Source: Cucumis sativus | Taxonomy: Eukaryota; Streptophyta; Magnoliopsida; Cucurbitales; Cucurbitaceae | Direction of reading: 5' to 3' | NCBI RefSeq assembly: GCF_000004075.3 | Contig: NC_026657.2 | Span: forward strand, 7,874,001-7,938,000 | DNA length: 64,000 nucleotides | Shown here: piece after piece, positions 1 through 10,932 of the stretch | Numbering within the stretch: position 1 is the stretch's first letter | Layout of the letters: every line of letters begins with the position of its first letter | Notes under the pieces: generated by a model | What the model was told of the DNA's origin: nothing | Database searches by the model: none | What the model saw: the letters and a program-made list of their open reading frames with translations, nothing else | Position numbers and translations under genes: made by a program

Positions 1-1515
1 TATAAGATGTGTACGGCTGCTTTTATACTGAGATCTGACCTTTTAGGGGTTCTTAGAATATTCTTCTCACAGCCTTTTTTTTTTGTTTGTCACTTCCTTC
101 AAATTCCGAATAAAATTGTCATCTTTTTTTGTTTTTTTAGTCAATCCATTTGTTCTCTGTAGATTCTTGATCTGAAAATTAGTTTAAAGTCATGCATGTA
201 GATCATAAGTTAATGCTGAGCGATTGAGCTTTTCTCAGAGTTATTTTTGGCATTGCTTGATAATAGTTGTAGATTCGAATATAGGTTACACGAGCTGAAA
301 GTTTTGTGAGAAATAGAAACTCCTCCGCTAACGGTAACGGTTAGAACGATTTGACTTCTTTGAAATGCACCAATTAGCTGGATTGATTGTCGTATCTGAA
401 CTTTTGATTTGAGTTGTATTTCAATCAATTTTTTTCCACATTGGAGTTTGATTATGACTGTGTTTTGCATCAGACATTAATGATTATAAATTACAGTGTG
501 TGAACCCTGAAAAAAAAAAGATCATGTCCAACTAAAAGTGTAGGTTATGTTAGTGTAAGATATAGTTCAAGTAGGTCAAATCATATTTAAAGCAGTTTAA
601 ACATCTTCCTTTCTTAGATGGTCATCAATATGACAATCTCTTGGGTATTTATAGTAGGTCGAATTCTTGAATCTTGTTTAAGTTACGAAAAAGCCCTTTT
701 AGTCTTTTGAGATTGGTATAAATGACGCAGCGGTATAAATGTCGTCGCGTCGTATATCTAGCTATTTTTGGATTCTAGCATGTCTTCTACTTTTGTTAAC
801 GCTTGTTTTTCTTTCTAAAATTGTTTACGATTTAATGTGTTGAATATATTATATACATATGGAAAATCTTACTGCCACCATTTGGCTCTTCTCTTAGGCT
901 AGGAATCTTTGTCTTGTTATAAGTAGGTTTGTTATTTTATGTTAAAAAAGGATTAGGTATTTTTAGTTGAACTGGAAAGAATCCAACTGACGAAAGCAAT
1001 TTTTAGATCCTTTTATGGACTCATTTGCCTCAAATCTCGGCCATTTGGATCATTGAGAAGAAGATAATTTGACTGAGACAACCCAAGTTTTTGTTGTGAT
1101 AATTTATACTTACATGCCTTGTGGTTATGGCTTCTCGATGAACCTGGGATTGTGGTGTAACAAATATCCAACCACACTGAAAGATGATTTATCCCAAGTA
1201 CTTGATCATGGTACTCAGTTTGGGATCTTTGTTGTTCATGCCAATCTGTTTTTAGTAAGTGAGCTAAATATGCAAGTAATCTAGCTAGCCGGTGGGTCAA
1301 GTCTTTGATTATCGTTTTCTCTTGGAAAGTCTTAGTTTCCTTTTCTTGTTCCATAGATAGTTTTTGCATTCTATCTATGGAAAAGGAGGGTTGTTGTTCT
1401 ACTCTTGCTACACAAACATTCAACTGTGGAGCGTTATTGGAGCTCTTGACTCACCTTATTTGCTTTCAACTTTTGGTATTCTGAAATGATATTTCTTCCC
1501 CATCAATTACAACAG
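1..1515 (+). other. Intron of the AHL gene, left part outside the window
   Basis: No exon can be recognised here. The next exon at 1516 begins inside a codon, at the usual AHL junction just before the GEW motif. The stretch is therefore read as the 3' part of a long intron that separates the AT-hook exon, outside the window, from the PPC domain exons. It is T-rich on the + strand. Short open frames on both strands show no family resemblance. The acceptor is the AG at 1514-1515. Confidence 0.7.
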
Positions 1516-3424
1516 GAGAATGGAATGCGTGTGCAGTTGGGACAAATTTCATGCCTCATATCATTACGGTCAATGCTGGCGAGGTACTTTCATTACAGAA
1601 AATAGGAATAAAAGGAACGTGTGTTCGTACTTATACCTAATATCTACTATGTATCATTGCTACAATTCATGCCCCTTTATCTCCGTCCTCAGTTTTTTCC
1701 TCCTTGTGTTGAAACGATCGAGAATTATAAGTTCAAGTTACAAGTTTTGGATATGGCTTCTCTTGAAGCTATTTTAGCTTGTAGTAGAAATTTAGCTCTT
1801 TCAATCTCTTAGGTCAGTGGTTGAATGCTTAAATGGTTGTTAGGGTTTGTTTTTGAAACACTGTTTTGGCAAGAACTTGCTTTTGGGAAGTAAATTTTGT
1901 TTTGTTTCGGCTTGGTTTCTTCTTAAAATTTTATTTTAATGTGTTTTTTCTCGACCTTTTTTAGGGTAATTAGAGTTTACTTTCCCTCAATTTGTATCTC
2001 TATCTTGTGATTTCTAGTGGACCATAGTTTTAACTTGACTAGTTAATTGATTATCATTCTTTAAAGAAAAAAAAACCTGTATTGATTTGATAATAGTCTC
2101 CCAAACAAGCCATTAGGTTCCATGTCTATTATTTGTGTAATCTCTTCAGTTTATGATACCTATATTTGTAACCTGAGATAAAGTCTAACTATATCAAATG
2201 TCTTCATGGATTTTATCTTTTGGCAAGAAACCGAACTTTCGTTGAGAACAAAAATGCAAAATCGGTCTATCAAAAAAAGAAAAGGACAAGAAGTTGCACA
2301 TAAGTAACTAATAAAAGGAGTTTTAGTCCTACAAAATCAAATGCACAAGAGTATGAACCAATAGCTACGATGAGTACACCTCCTAGAGTTCCTCTTACAT
2401 GATCTCTCTCTCTGCTTAAAAATCTTGTTATTTTCTCAATCCAGATAGCCCAAACAATAAAAATATCTCATGCATTATTATTTCCCATACCGATCTCTCT
2501 ACAGACGTGATAATTGAATAACGTAGTTTTTCTTTTTTTGGATGTTTGGCTGTTGAAAAGGACGTCACTATGAAGATCATATCGTTCTCCCAACAAGGTC
2601 CTCGAGCAATCTGTATTCTTTCTGCCAACGGAGTAATTTCTAATGTTACTCTTCGGCAGCCCGATTCTTCGGGTGGTACCTTAACATATGAGGTATGCCA
2701 AGTCTAACTAATCTTCTAAAGTTCAAACCTTTCTATAAGATGAGAATGCAGGACCGAAAATCAAAATGGGAATTGGTCTTATTGAATTGTTGTGTATGTA
2801 AATGAACTATTTGTTGTTTCTGTCCGAATGATTAATAGGGATTATTATTGCCAGGGTCGATTCGAGATACTTTCTTTGTCTGGATCATTCATGCCTACTG
2901 AAAATCAAGGAACAAGAAGCAGGACGGGTGGGATGAGTGTCTCCTTGGCAAGCCCCGACGGTCGTGTTGTTGGGGGAGGGGTAGCTGGTTTACTCATAGC
3001 TGCAGGCCCAGTTCAGGTATCAAACTTCTTTTTTATTACCATAATGTGAAGAAGCAAAACATGTAGGCTTTCCTTGGAATAGTTATATTGAACTTTTCTC
3101 TAAATTTAGGTTGTAGTGGGGAGTTTCCTACCAACTAGCCAACAGGAGCAGCAGAAGGTAAAAAAGCAGAAACCCGAGTCGATACCAACTGCAGCCCCTG
3201 GTTCAGTCCCGAGCATGGCACCACCCACCACTATGCCGACTACCAATGCCGACACAGAAGACAATTTAAATGGGAACGGTGTGCAAAATCCCGGGCCATT
3301 AAAACCAGCTGGTTTTGCTCCTTCGCCTTTTCAAAGAGATACTTGGGGTACCAACGCTGCTGTGCATTCCTTGCAGGAGCCGAGAAATTCCCCTACCGAC
3401 ATCAATATATCGCTGCCAGGCTAA
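1516..3424 (+). CDS. AT-hook motif nuclear-localized protein (AHL), 5' partial
   Basis: AHL proteins bind AT-rich DNA in the nucleus and form complexes through their PPC/DUF296 domain, repressing or organising chromatin at target genes. Four coding exons are visible: 1516-1583, 2561-2692, 2855-3016 and 3110-3424, all with GT-AG junctions and a continuous frame of about 225 codons. They encode the PPC domain: VGTNFMPHIITVNAGE, then KIISFSQQGPRAICILSANG, the family signature GRFEILSLSGSF, and VGGGVAGLLIAAGPVQVVVG. A low-complexity tail rich in Pro, Ala, Thr and Gln follows, as in other AHLs, ending in LPG. The N-terminal AT-hook (RGRP core) is not in the window, so the subtype cannot be fixed. 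The long first intron (over 1.5 kb) is notable. The assignment to the family is firm; which AHL it is remains open. Confidence 0.93.
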
Positions 3425-5118
3425 TCTAATTAGTTGCTTACCAAAAACAATAGAAAAGAAAACAGCATCAGATAATCTCCCTGCTGACCACATTGATCTT
3501 ATATGATCTAGTAGGCTTTCTGATTGTTCTTACCAACATTACCATCTGAGATTTAACTATTATCCACCACCACAGTGAGAATTAGGAAAGTTTCATTACC
3601 AACTTTCAATTGTTAGATTCACACATTTTTCTTAATCATGATTAATTAGGACATGTCTGATTTAGTTTGGTTTTTCTTCTGTACCTGTTATTAGGATGAT
3701 GGTTGTAATGAATGAAGGACCTCTGTTTTTTTTTTCTCTCACCTATTTTTGACAATTTTGTTCTTTTATGCAAAGTTTTTGTATGTTTGGAAGTGAATGC
3801 TGCTGGTTTGTTTGGAAATGGCAGGTTGTTTTTGTTTTTCTAAAATGCATTCTTCTCTTTTCCTTCAGTTTTTTCTTGTGATAAATGCCAATTATGTCAC
3901 AAGAAAAGTAGGATTTGCCCTCCTTTCCAACAGCCAATGGATTGGCTTCCATGTGATCATCTTTCTTTATATGTATGTGTGTGTGTATATCTTAAAATAA
4001 AAAGGTTGAATTATAATTTTTGTTCATATTAATTTCTATTGAGTTCTTATACTTTTAGAACTTCTAAGATAGTTCATATCTTGTATGAAAGTTTGTTATT
4101 CTTGGCTCCAATCATAAGTAACAAAAAAATCAATTGGGCAAAAATCTAATAAGAAATGAAGGGTTAACAAAGTAGATATTACACTTGTGTCCAACATTAT
4201 ATTTTCATTATTTATAAGAATTGTTTAAGATATTATATATATTTAAAAATAAGTAAATAAATATATAAACAAGTGTGTGTAAATACATATATGACCAAGT
4301 ATGTGGAGTATACATTTTAATAAGGTATGTATCACCTGAATAATCTAACTTTTATGTTTGTTCCGAATCCATTTGACACATAAACACTAAATTTATTTGA
4401 AACCATCTCGTATATATTTAAAATGCGTATGTATATATTTATATAAAACATAAAAAAGAAATGCATATAAAAAAGAAAACTTAAAATTAAAATGATATAG
4501 TTTGGGTTGAAGAAATCTGAAATGAAAGAAAACGAACTAAAAAAACTGATTAAAAGAGAAAAAATGAATTTTTTAAAAATAAATTATGCATTAAATACAG
4601 AATGAAAAAGAATATTATGAATTAAATGAATATGCAACAATACACATAAAATTAATATAATTAAGAAAAACATTCAATTCTTAAATGGAAATTCATAAAT
4701 ACCAAATGAAAGCCAAAATAAAAAATACTTAAGTTAAAAAATAAACTTTGTTCTAAATTTGTTATATTTTAAAAGAAACCCAAAATTAAAATGAAAAGGT
4801 TAGTTTGGTTAAAACTCATATTTATCTCAATAAAAATAATTGGAACATTGATAAAAAACTTGGGCCTTATAGTGTGAATGAGCAGCCCAAATTTATGAGA
4901 ATAGCCCACTTAAATCTGTGGGTTGGGCCCCGGTAAACGCCGTCGTTTGGTTTTTAAGTTCCATTTCATTTTTTTCTTGAGGGAAAAGACACCGTGAGAT
5001 CTAAAGAAGAAAAAGAAGCGAGAAAGCTATAAACCCAGAGACCAAGTTTTGTGTCTTTGCTTTGTTAAGTTCCTCTTCCCTCAAGAACGCTTTCGCTTTT
5101 TCATCTGCCCTATTCGAC
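3425..5118. other. AHL-PBF1 spacer
   Basis: The left part should hold the AHL 3' UTR. From about 3990 to 4860 the DNA is strongly AT-rich with no coding frame or recognisable element. The last 250 bases before PBF1 change character and hold promoter motifs (see 4861-4929) and a 5' UTR. Confidence 0.6.
4861..4929 (+). promoter_or_regulatory. Cluster of site II (TGGGCY) elements upstream of PBF1
   Basis: Four copies of the plant site II core TGGGCC/T occur in 70 bases: TGGGCC near 4862, AGCCCA near 4882 and 4902 (reverse orientation), and TGGGCC near 4924. Site II elements are bound by TCP factors and are typical of housekeeping promoters for ribosomal, mitochondrial and proteasomal genes. The cluster lies about 190-260 bases upstream of the PBF1 ATG, a suitable distance. 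The motifs are seen; TCP control is inferred. Confidence 0.6.
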
Positions 5119-8100
5119 ATGACGAAGCAGCAAGCTAACTGGTCTCCTTACGACAACAATGGCGGGTACTTTCTGTTTCTCTCTCTTTCTCTATGCAGTG
5201 TTACGATGTTTTTATTATCCGTTGTGAATCACTGACAAGCTTTTTGCAGATCCTGTGTTGCGATTGCCGGTGCCGATTACTGTGTAATCGCCGCTGATAC
5301 ACGGTTGTCTACGGGTTACAACATTCTCACTCGCGATTACTCCAAAATTTGTAAGCTGTATGTCAATCTCTCATCGAATTTTAACTTTCTTTTTGGAATT
5401 TGAATTCTTAAGTTTAGTTGAGTTTCGGATTCGTTTTCCGAATTCTACGGTTGTCTACGGGGTTTGGGTTTATTTTACGTTTTTGTGGGTGTTAGTTGGG
5501 GATAGACTTCTCGGTTTTAGAGTTCACTCAGGGTAATAGTTGGATGGAGTTTTGAACGAAATGAGCGGCAACTTATCTGAAGATTGTCCATTGGGGTGTA
5601 ATAGTAGGTGGATTGGCATTTGAATGAAATTGGTGCCTGATTACTTGAAGTGTGCAGCTGTGCTCTTGGAAATTTTGTCATTTCGTTGTTTTGTTTTTGC
5701 CTTGGAGGGGTTATGGATCCTTAGGTGGTATCAACAGAATCTCACGAAAGTCTTGGAGATGCATTCTTTAAAGGATTGATGGAGCGTTGAATGCTGAGTT
5801 TACTACTTGTGTTTTTTGTGTATTGTAAACTGTCGGGAAATGATTTGGGAGACACTATCTCGTGCATCCTAACTTTATTTCAAGGAGCTAATTTTAAATG
5901 TGGAAGTGAGTCTCTCTTTTTTGGATAGAAAGGAAAAAAAACCCCATTATTTTTCAACTCTCGTGCGTGTTGATGGATTCTGCTGTTCAGATATATTACA
6001 AAAATTAGAATGAAATTCAAGTGGCTGATGTTTTGTTTTCTTTATTTACGCTATGCGGCTATGCCATTGTCATTTGATTTCCTCAATTTTTTCCGTAAGA
6101 TTTCCCCATATTTTGTCGTTGAGCTTCATCTAATATGAGTTCTCGATCATGCTAGTTCCATGTTAAGGGTTTCACATCATAATTTTTTTACTTATGTTAC
6201 TTGGATACTTCACTCACCTAAAAGATCACTTACCCATTGGGGTGTAATAGTAGGTGGATTGGCATTTGAATGAAATTGGTGCCTGATTACTTGAAGTGTG
6301 CAGCTGTGCTCTTGGAAATTTTGTCATTTCGTTGTTTTGTTTTTGCCTTGGAGGGGTTATGGATCCTTAGGTGGTATCAACAGAATCTCACGAAAGTCTT
6401 GGAGATGCATTCTTTAAAGGATTGATGGAGCGTTGAATGCTGAGTTTACTACTTGTGTTTTTTGTGTATTGTAAACTGTCGGGAAATGATTTGGGAGACA
6501 CTATCTCGTGCATCCTAACTTTATTTCAAGGAGCTAATTTTAAATGTGGAAGTGAGTCTCTCTTTTTTGGATAGAAAGGAAAAAAAACCCCATTATTTTT
6601 CAACTCTCGTGCGTGTTGATGGATTCTGCTGTTCAGATATATTACAAATTAGAATGAAATTCAAGTGGCTGATGTTTTGTTTTCTTTATTTACGCTATGC
6701 GGCTATGCCATTGTCATTTGATTTCCTCAATTTTTTCCGTAAGATTTCCCCATATTTTGTCGTTGAGCTTCATCTAATATGAGTTCTCGATCATGCTAGT
6801 TCCATGTTAAGGGTTTCACATCATAATTTTTTTACTTATGTTACTTGGATACTTCACTCACCTAAAAGATCACTTACCCACACATATGCTTACCTTTTTC
6901 TGTTGCGCTGTCATGGATTGGCTCAGTGGTAAAAAAGTAGACATAGTCTTAATAGTTAACTAAGAGGTCATTGATTCAGTCCATGATTCATGATGACAAC
7001 CTATGTAAGAATTAATTTTCTTCGAAAACCGACACCCAAATGTTGTAGTAAGGTCAGACGAATTGTCATGTGAGATTAGTTGAGATGCATGCAAGATGGC
7101 CAGACACTCATGAATATCAAAAGTTTATTTATAATTCTTAATGTTGCAGGGCTGACAAAGCTGTGCTGGCCTCTTCTGGTTTTCAAGCTGATGTGAAAGC
7201 CTTACAAAAGGCTTTGTCAGCTAGGCATTTGGTGAGACTTCTATCTGAATGAAAATATCTTCTTAAGTTGATCTCTTTGATGCATATTAGCTAAATGCTA
7301 TATTATAGAGTTTGTTTTACAAGGCTTTGAGTTTTTGATGCACCTAATTGTTTTTATCTTTTGGGAGTTCGGTATTGTGTGGGTTACTTGTTTCAACTTG
7401 AGGATTGATCTCTTTGATGATTTGACTCCTTTTTGTAATTTTATACCTGATTTTGTAGCTTCCCTTGTAATAGGCTTGAATTATTGCTATATATTATACA
7501 CTGCCCTTGAATTATTGCTATATATTTTACACTGCACTTGTTTCAACCAAATACAGTGCGTTTCTTTTCCTTCTTTGGTGAGGCGAACTTTATATAGAAC
7601 TACATAAAGAAGAGAAACAATAGTTGGAGAGGAAATAAGAAAAAAATGACCCGTTGACACAAGAGATTTTACATTTAGGCTCAGTGAATTTTATTTTTTT
7701 CGTTACTAAAGAAGAAAAATTCAAAATATTTACGTGTTTTTTTAAATATTGAAATACCCCAATGTGGAGGGCTATGACTATGTGCCTTGGGTCTTCACAA
7801 AAGGTGCGAGCTTTTTTAGCCTCACCTTTTCAAGGTGAGGTGCCAAACCTGTACCTTGTGATTAGGAGCACTGTTTTTAAGATTCTAATACCATGCTTCC
7901 CATGTGACATTTTGTTCCTATCCTTTTGTATTTAGTTGACACATTCATTTGTGTTTTTCAATATCACAATGATGTTTTGATCTTTTTAATGATTTTAATA
8001 GTGAAGCGACTCTTATCTTAACGTTTCTGTTGTGATTTTCTATTATTTATTCTTTAACAAGTTTTGCGGTTTGTATCCATTTTAATGTATATGCCCTCTT

Positions 8101-9560
8101 CACGTTGGGCTTCATATCCCTAGTTTTTAATGCATAAACTAATTTGATTCATAATGGAATGTCATTTTTCTTTGAAAAATGTACAATGGTTGCTTCAAAA
8201 GTTGAAGTGAAATTGTTGGTATAAATTTATTACTTTAACTCTAAATTGGACTAATTTTGGGACAAGCTGATGGACAAAACATCTTGTCAATTTAAGTTGT
8301 TAAGTTTATAATCTATTTTATAGAAATAGAAATTTTGGGATGGAGGATTGGAATAAGATTCATTATTTTGATGTCTCATACATTACTTCCCCCACTTTCA
8401 GATCTACCAACATCAGCACAACAAGCAAATGAGCTGTCCTGCGATGGCTCAACTGCTCTCAAATACATTGTACTACAAACGGTTCTTTCCTTATTATGCT
8501 TTTAATGTTTTGGGTGGGCTTGATAGCGAAGGTACATGACTTCCCTGCTTGTGGTTTCAGTTTTATGTCACTTTCCCACTGACTAGTTATTTTCTTCTTG
8601 GAAAAATAGGAAAGGGTTGTGTCTTCACCTATGATGCTGTTGGTTCATATGAAAGAGTTGGATACAGTGCCCAGGGCTCGGGCTCCACCCTAATTACCCC
8701 CTTTTTAGATAACCAACTGAAGTCTCCAAGCCCTCTATTATTGCCTGCACAGGTATTATCTCTTACCCTTCCATCGGAGAATGCACATGGATATGACATA
8801 TCGAGCCATTGGCTCAAGAAAAAAATGGTGTCGATGCTTTCCCCCCTTCTGGCAAAAATTAGACTGACCCAATAGATTTCCAAACTTAACCAAATATTTA
8901 TTCTTGTTATTTTTGGGAGTAAGAAAACAGAAAGAATATCAATAGAACCATTGGGAGTAAGAAAACAGGAAATGCTCTATTAGGTGACAAACTTGGACAT
9001 TCGAGAGCTGAGAGCTCTTATCTCTCTGAAATTACATTAGCCCCACAATCCATGCAGTGCTCCTTTATGTATGTATATATGAAGTGTATGCGTACCTGAA
9101 AGGAGCCCATTACCCTCCACCCTCTCCATCACGTTAGTCCTCCTCGTGTGCTCGTGTGGCGCACACGAGGTTTACGTTGCCTCTGGTATTGATAGTTCAA
9201 AGTTGAATTCACCCATTCTATCTCGGCCGTGTTGACTTCACTGTTTTTTCCTATTTTGGCATGCACTCCTATTCTCCTCAGTATCTCTATATCTCAACCA
9301 AATTTTTATGAACAGGATTCTTCAACGCCTCTTTCAGAAGCTGAAGCAATTGACCTGGTGAAAACCGTTTTTGCATCTGCTACCGAGAGGGATATCTACA
9401 CCGTAATTCTCTTCCACTATTTATATAATACATTCCCTTATTATGAGTATGTAAATTCCAACTCTGAAATGTTATTTATCGACAGGGTGACAAACTCGAA
9501 ATCGTTGTTCTTAATGCTGATGGTCTTCGACGTGAATACATGAATCTCCGAGAAGATTAG
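5119..9560 (+). CDS. PBF1: 20S proteasome subunit beta type-1 (beta-6, PBF1)
   Basis: This is a structural beta subunit of the 20S proteasome core, which degrades ubiquitinated proteins in cytosol and nucleus. Seven coding exons were built: 5119-5165, 5250-5357, 7150-7231, 8402-8531, 8610-8752, 9316-9402 and 9486-9560. All introns are GT-AG and the frame of 223 codons plus stop matches the plant PBF1 length exactly. The N-terminus [18 protein letters not shown], the block [52 protein letters not shown] and the C-terminus [13 protein letters not shown] are highly typical. The beta-6 subunit lacks the threonine protease active site of beta-1, -2 and -5, in keeping with this sequence. Intron 2 (5358-7149) is unusually long because of an internal tandem duplication and a SINE. 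Site II elements upstream suggest housekeeping control. Confidence 0.97.
5588..6880. repeat. Tandem duplication of about 645 bp in PBF1 intron 2
   Basis: Copy 1 runs from 5588 to 6233 and copy 2 from 6234 to about 6880. Reading them side by side, the only difference I see is two extra A bases in copy 1 (ACAAAAATTAG near 5998-6008 against ACAAATTAG in copy 2). The left offset is 646 and the right offset 644, which agrees with that. The junction and both outer ends share the short sequence CCA/ACCCA, as expected for microhomology-mediated or slippage duplication. It contains no exon. Confidence 0.95.
6912..7115 (+). mobile_element. tRNA-derived SINE in PBF1 intron 2
   Basis: An A-box-like segment (TGGCTCAGTGGTAA, near 6918) is followed about 50 bases on by a degenerate B-box-like segment (GGTCATTGATTCAGTCC, near 6967). 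The tail near 7070-7115 (GTGAGATTAGTTGAGATGCA and the bases after it) resembles the conserved 3' body of a widespread plant SINE group. The orientation is + and no target-site duplication was established. The call rests on pattern memory of plant SINEs. Confidence 0.6.
7475..7536. repeat. Two-copy 31-bp tandem repeat in PBF1 intron 3
   Basis: CTTGAATTATTGCTATATAT starts at 7475 and again at 7506, giving a period of 31 bases with one or two differences between copies. It lies inside the third intron and has no visible function. Confidence 0.8.
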
Positions 9561-10932
9561 TTTAGTGGTTTCTCGATTGATTGAATGATTCAGCAACCTT
9601 TTGAACTCCCCATCCGCGTACCCCTCCCGGAGATTATTGCATTGTGATGTTATATTTACGGATGGTTAAGTTGAAGATTTTCTCTGTAATATGACCTCTG
9701 TTTCCAGATTAAAATTTCTGTTGTGAACATTGGATTGTATTAAAATCTGCAGGGCCGTTGGCCAATGTTGATCGATCCTCCCTTTTCTTCTAAAAAGTAG
9801 CTTATTTCATGAGAAAATTGGATTGAAGCTGGCTGGGTAGCACATGATATTTAAAATCTTGTGAGCATGTTGTTTTGATTTATGATGTCTATGAAATGCT
9901 AGGCTGGGTAGTACAAATGTTGGAACCACTTGTTCTCAAATTTTAATTGCTATCCTAAGCTTACAATGTCATCCAATTGTACTCTCAGCATAGACAGATG
10001 TTGCAATTCAAACATTAATCTTGAAAAAGCATTACAATTTTTATACCCTTAATGAGTGTTCAGACTGTACTTTCACATTTGAATTATGAAACATTCTTTG
10101 CATGATAATTTTTTTTTCTTTTTTCTATTCAGGATATTTTTTTATTATTTAGGTTTTGGTAATTATTTCATTTTTTATTTCTGAGTTAGTCAAATGTAAA
10201 AAATAAAAGTAATTTTTTAAATCTTGCTTTTCTTTTAGTTTTTTAAATTTGACTTGGTGTTTTATATCATGATAACAAATGAAGAAATTTGGAGATTGAA
10301 GTAGTATTACGTGTTCAAAACAAAATAAAATAATTAAGAAGGGAGTCTTAATTTAATTAAATATTTTCAAGCTACTCTTTGTTAAAATTAGTAGTGAATT
10401 AAAAAAAAAAACTTTTCAAGTCTTATCAAATTATTTTAAGTTTAGTGAATACTTATCTATATTTCTTTTTCCTAAATAAAATGTACCGTTTTATGCAATT
10501 ATAGGAAGAAAAAAAATCAACCGTAGAGAATCTTCTAAAACATGCTTTATATTATAAGATTAAAAATGAAAATATTTAGAACTGTTTTAAAATATATTGA
10601 AATAGAGTCGAATTTTGTTTTAACTTTTTCTGTTGTTATATTTGTAAATATTTTCATTATTTTGAAATAAAATTTGAAGTCTTTCCATACCTATGTTTGT
10701 GTATTTTATTTAAATATAGAAATGGAGGGCTAGAATGATTTATTGCATAATAATAATAATAATAAGAATAAGCTAATAGAAACGAACAAAGAAATTCTTG
10801 CATATATTAACAATTGGAGCGAAAAGTAAAAGCAGTAGAGGGGATGAGGGGGAAGTGAACGATCGAATCATTTAAATTAGTCTACGCCTCTGCTCTGCTC
10901 CATTTCAAGCTTCTTCACCAAGCTTCTCTTTA
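9561..10932. other. PBF1-KU80 spacer
   Basis: The first 200 or so bases are the likely PBF1 3' UTR. From about 10100 to 10800 the DNA is AT-rich, with homopolymer runs and a short AAT microsatellite near 10750. No gene is seen. The last 100 bases (CTCTGCTCTGCTCC near 10890) are pyrimidine-rich and likely the KU80 5' leader. Confidence 0.5.

Noticed and set aside
1013-1423. 136-codon - strand open frame in the AHL intron
   Set aside because: Low-complexity residue mix without any recognised family; it lies within the intron of the + strand gene. Kept only as non-coding.
6546-6782. 78-codon open frame in PBF1 intron 2 starting MEVSLSFL
   Set aside because: It lies inside the second copy of the tandem duplication, within an intron, and has no family resemblance. 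The equivalent frame in copy 1 is altered by the 2-base difference.
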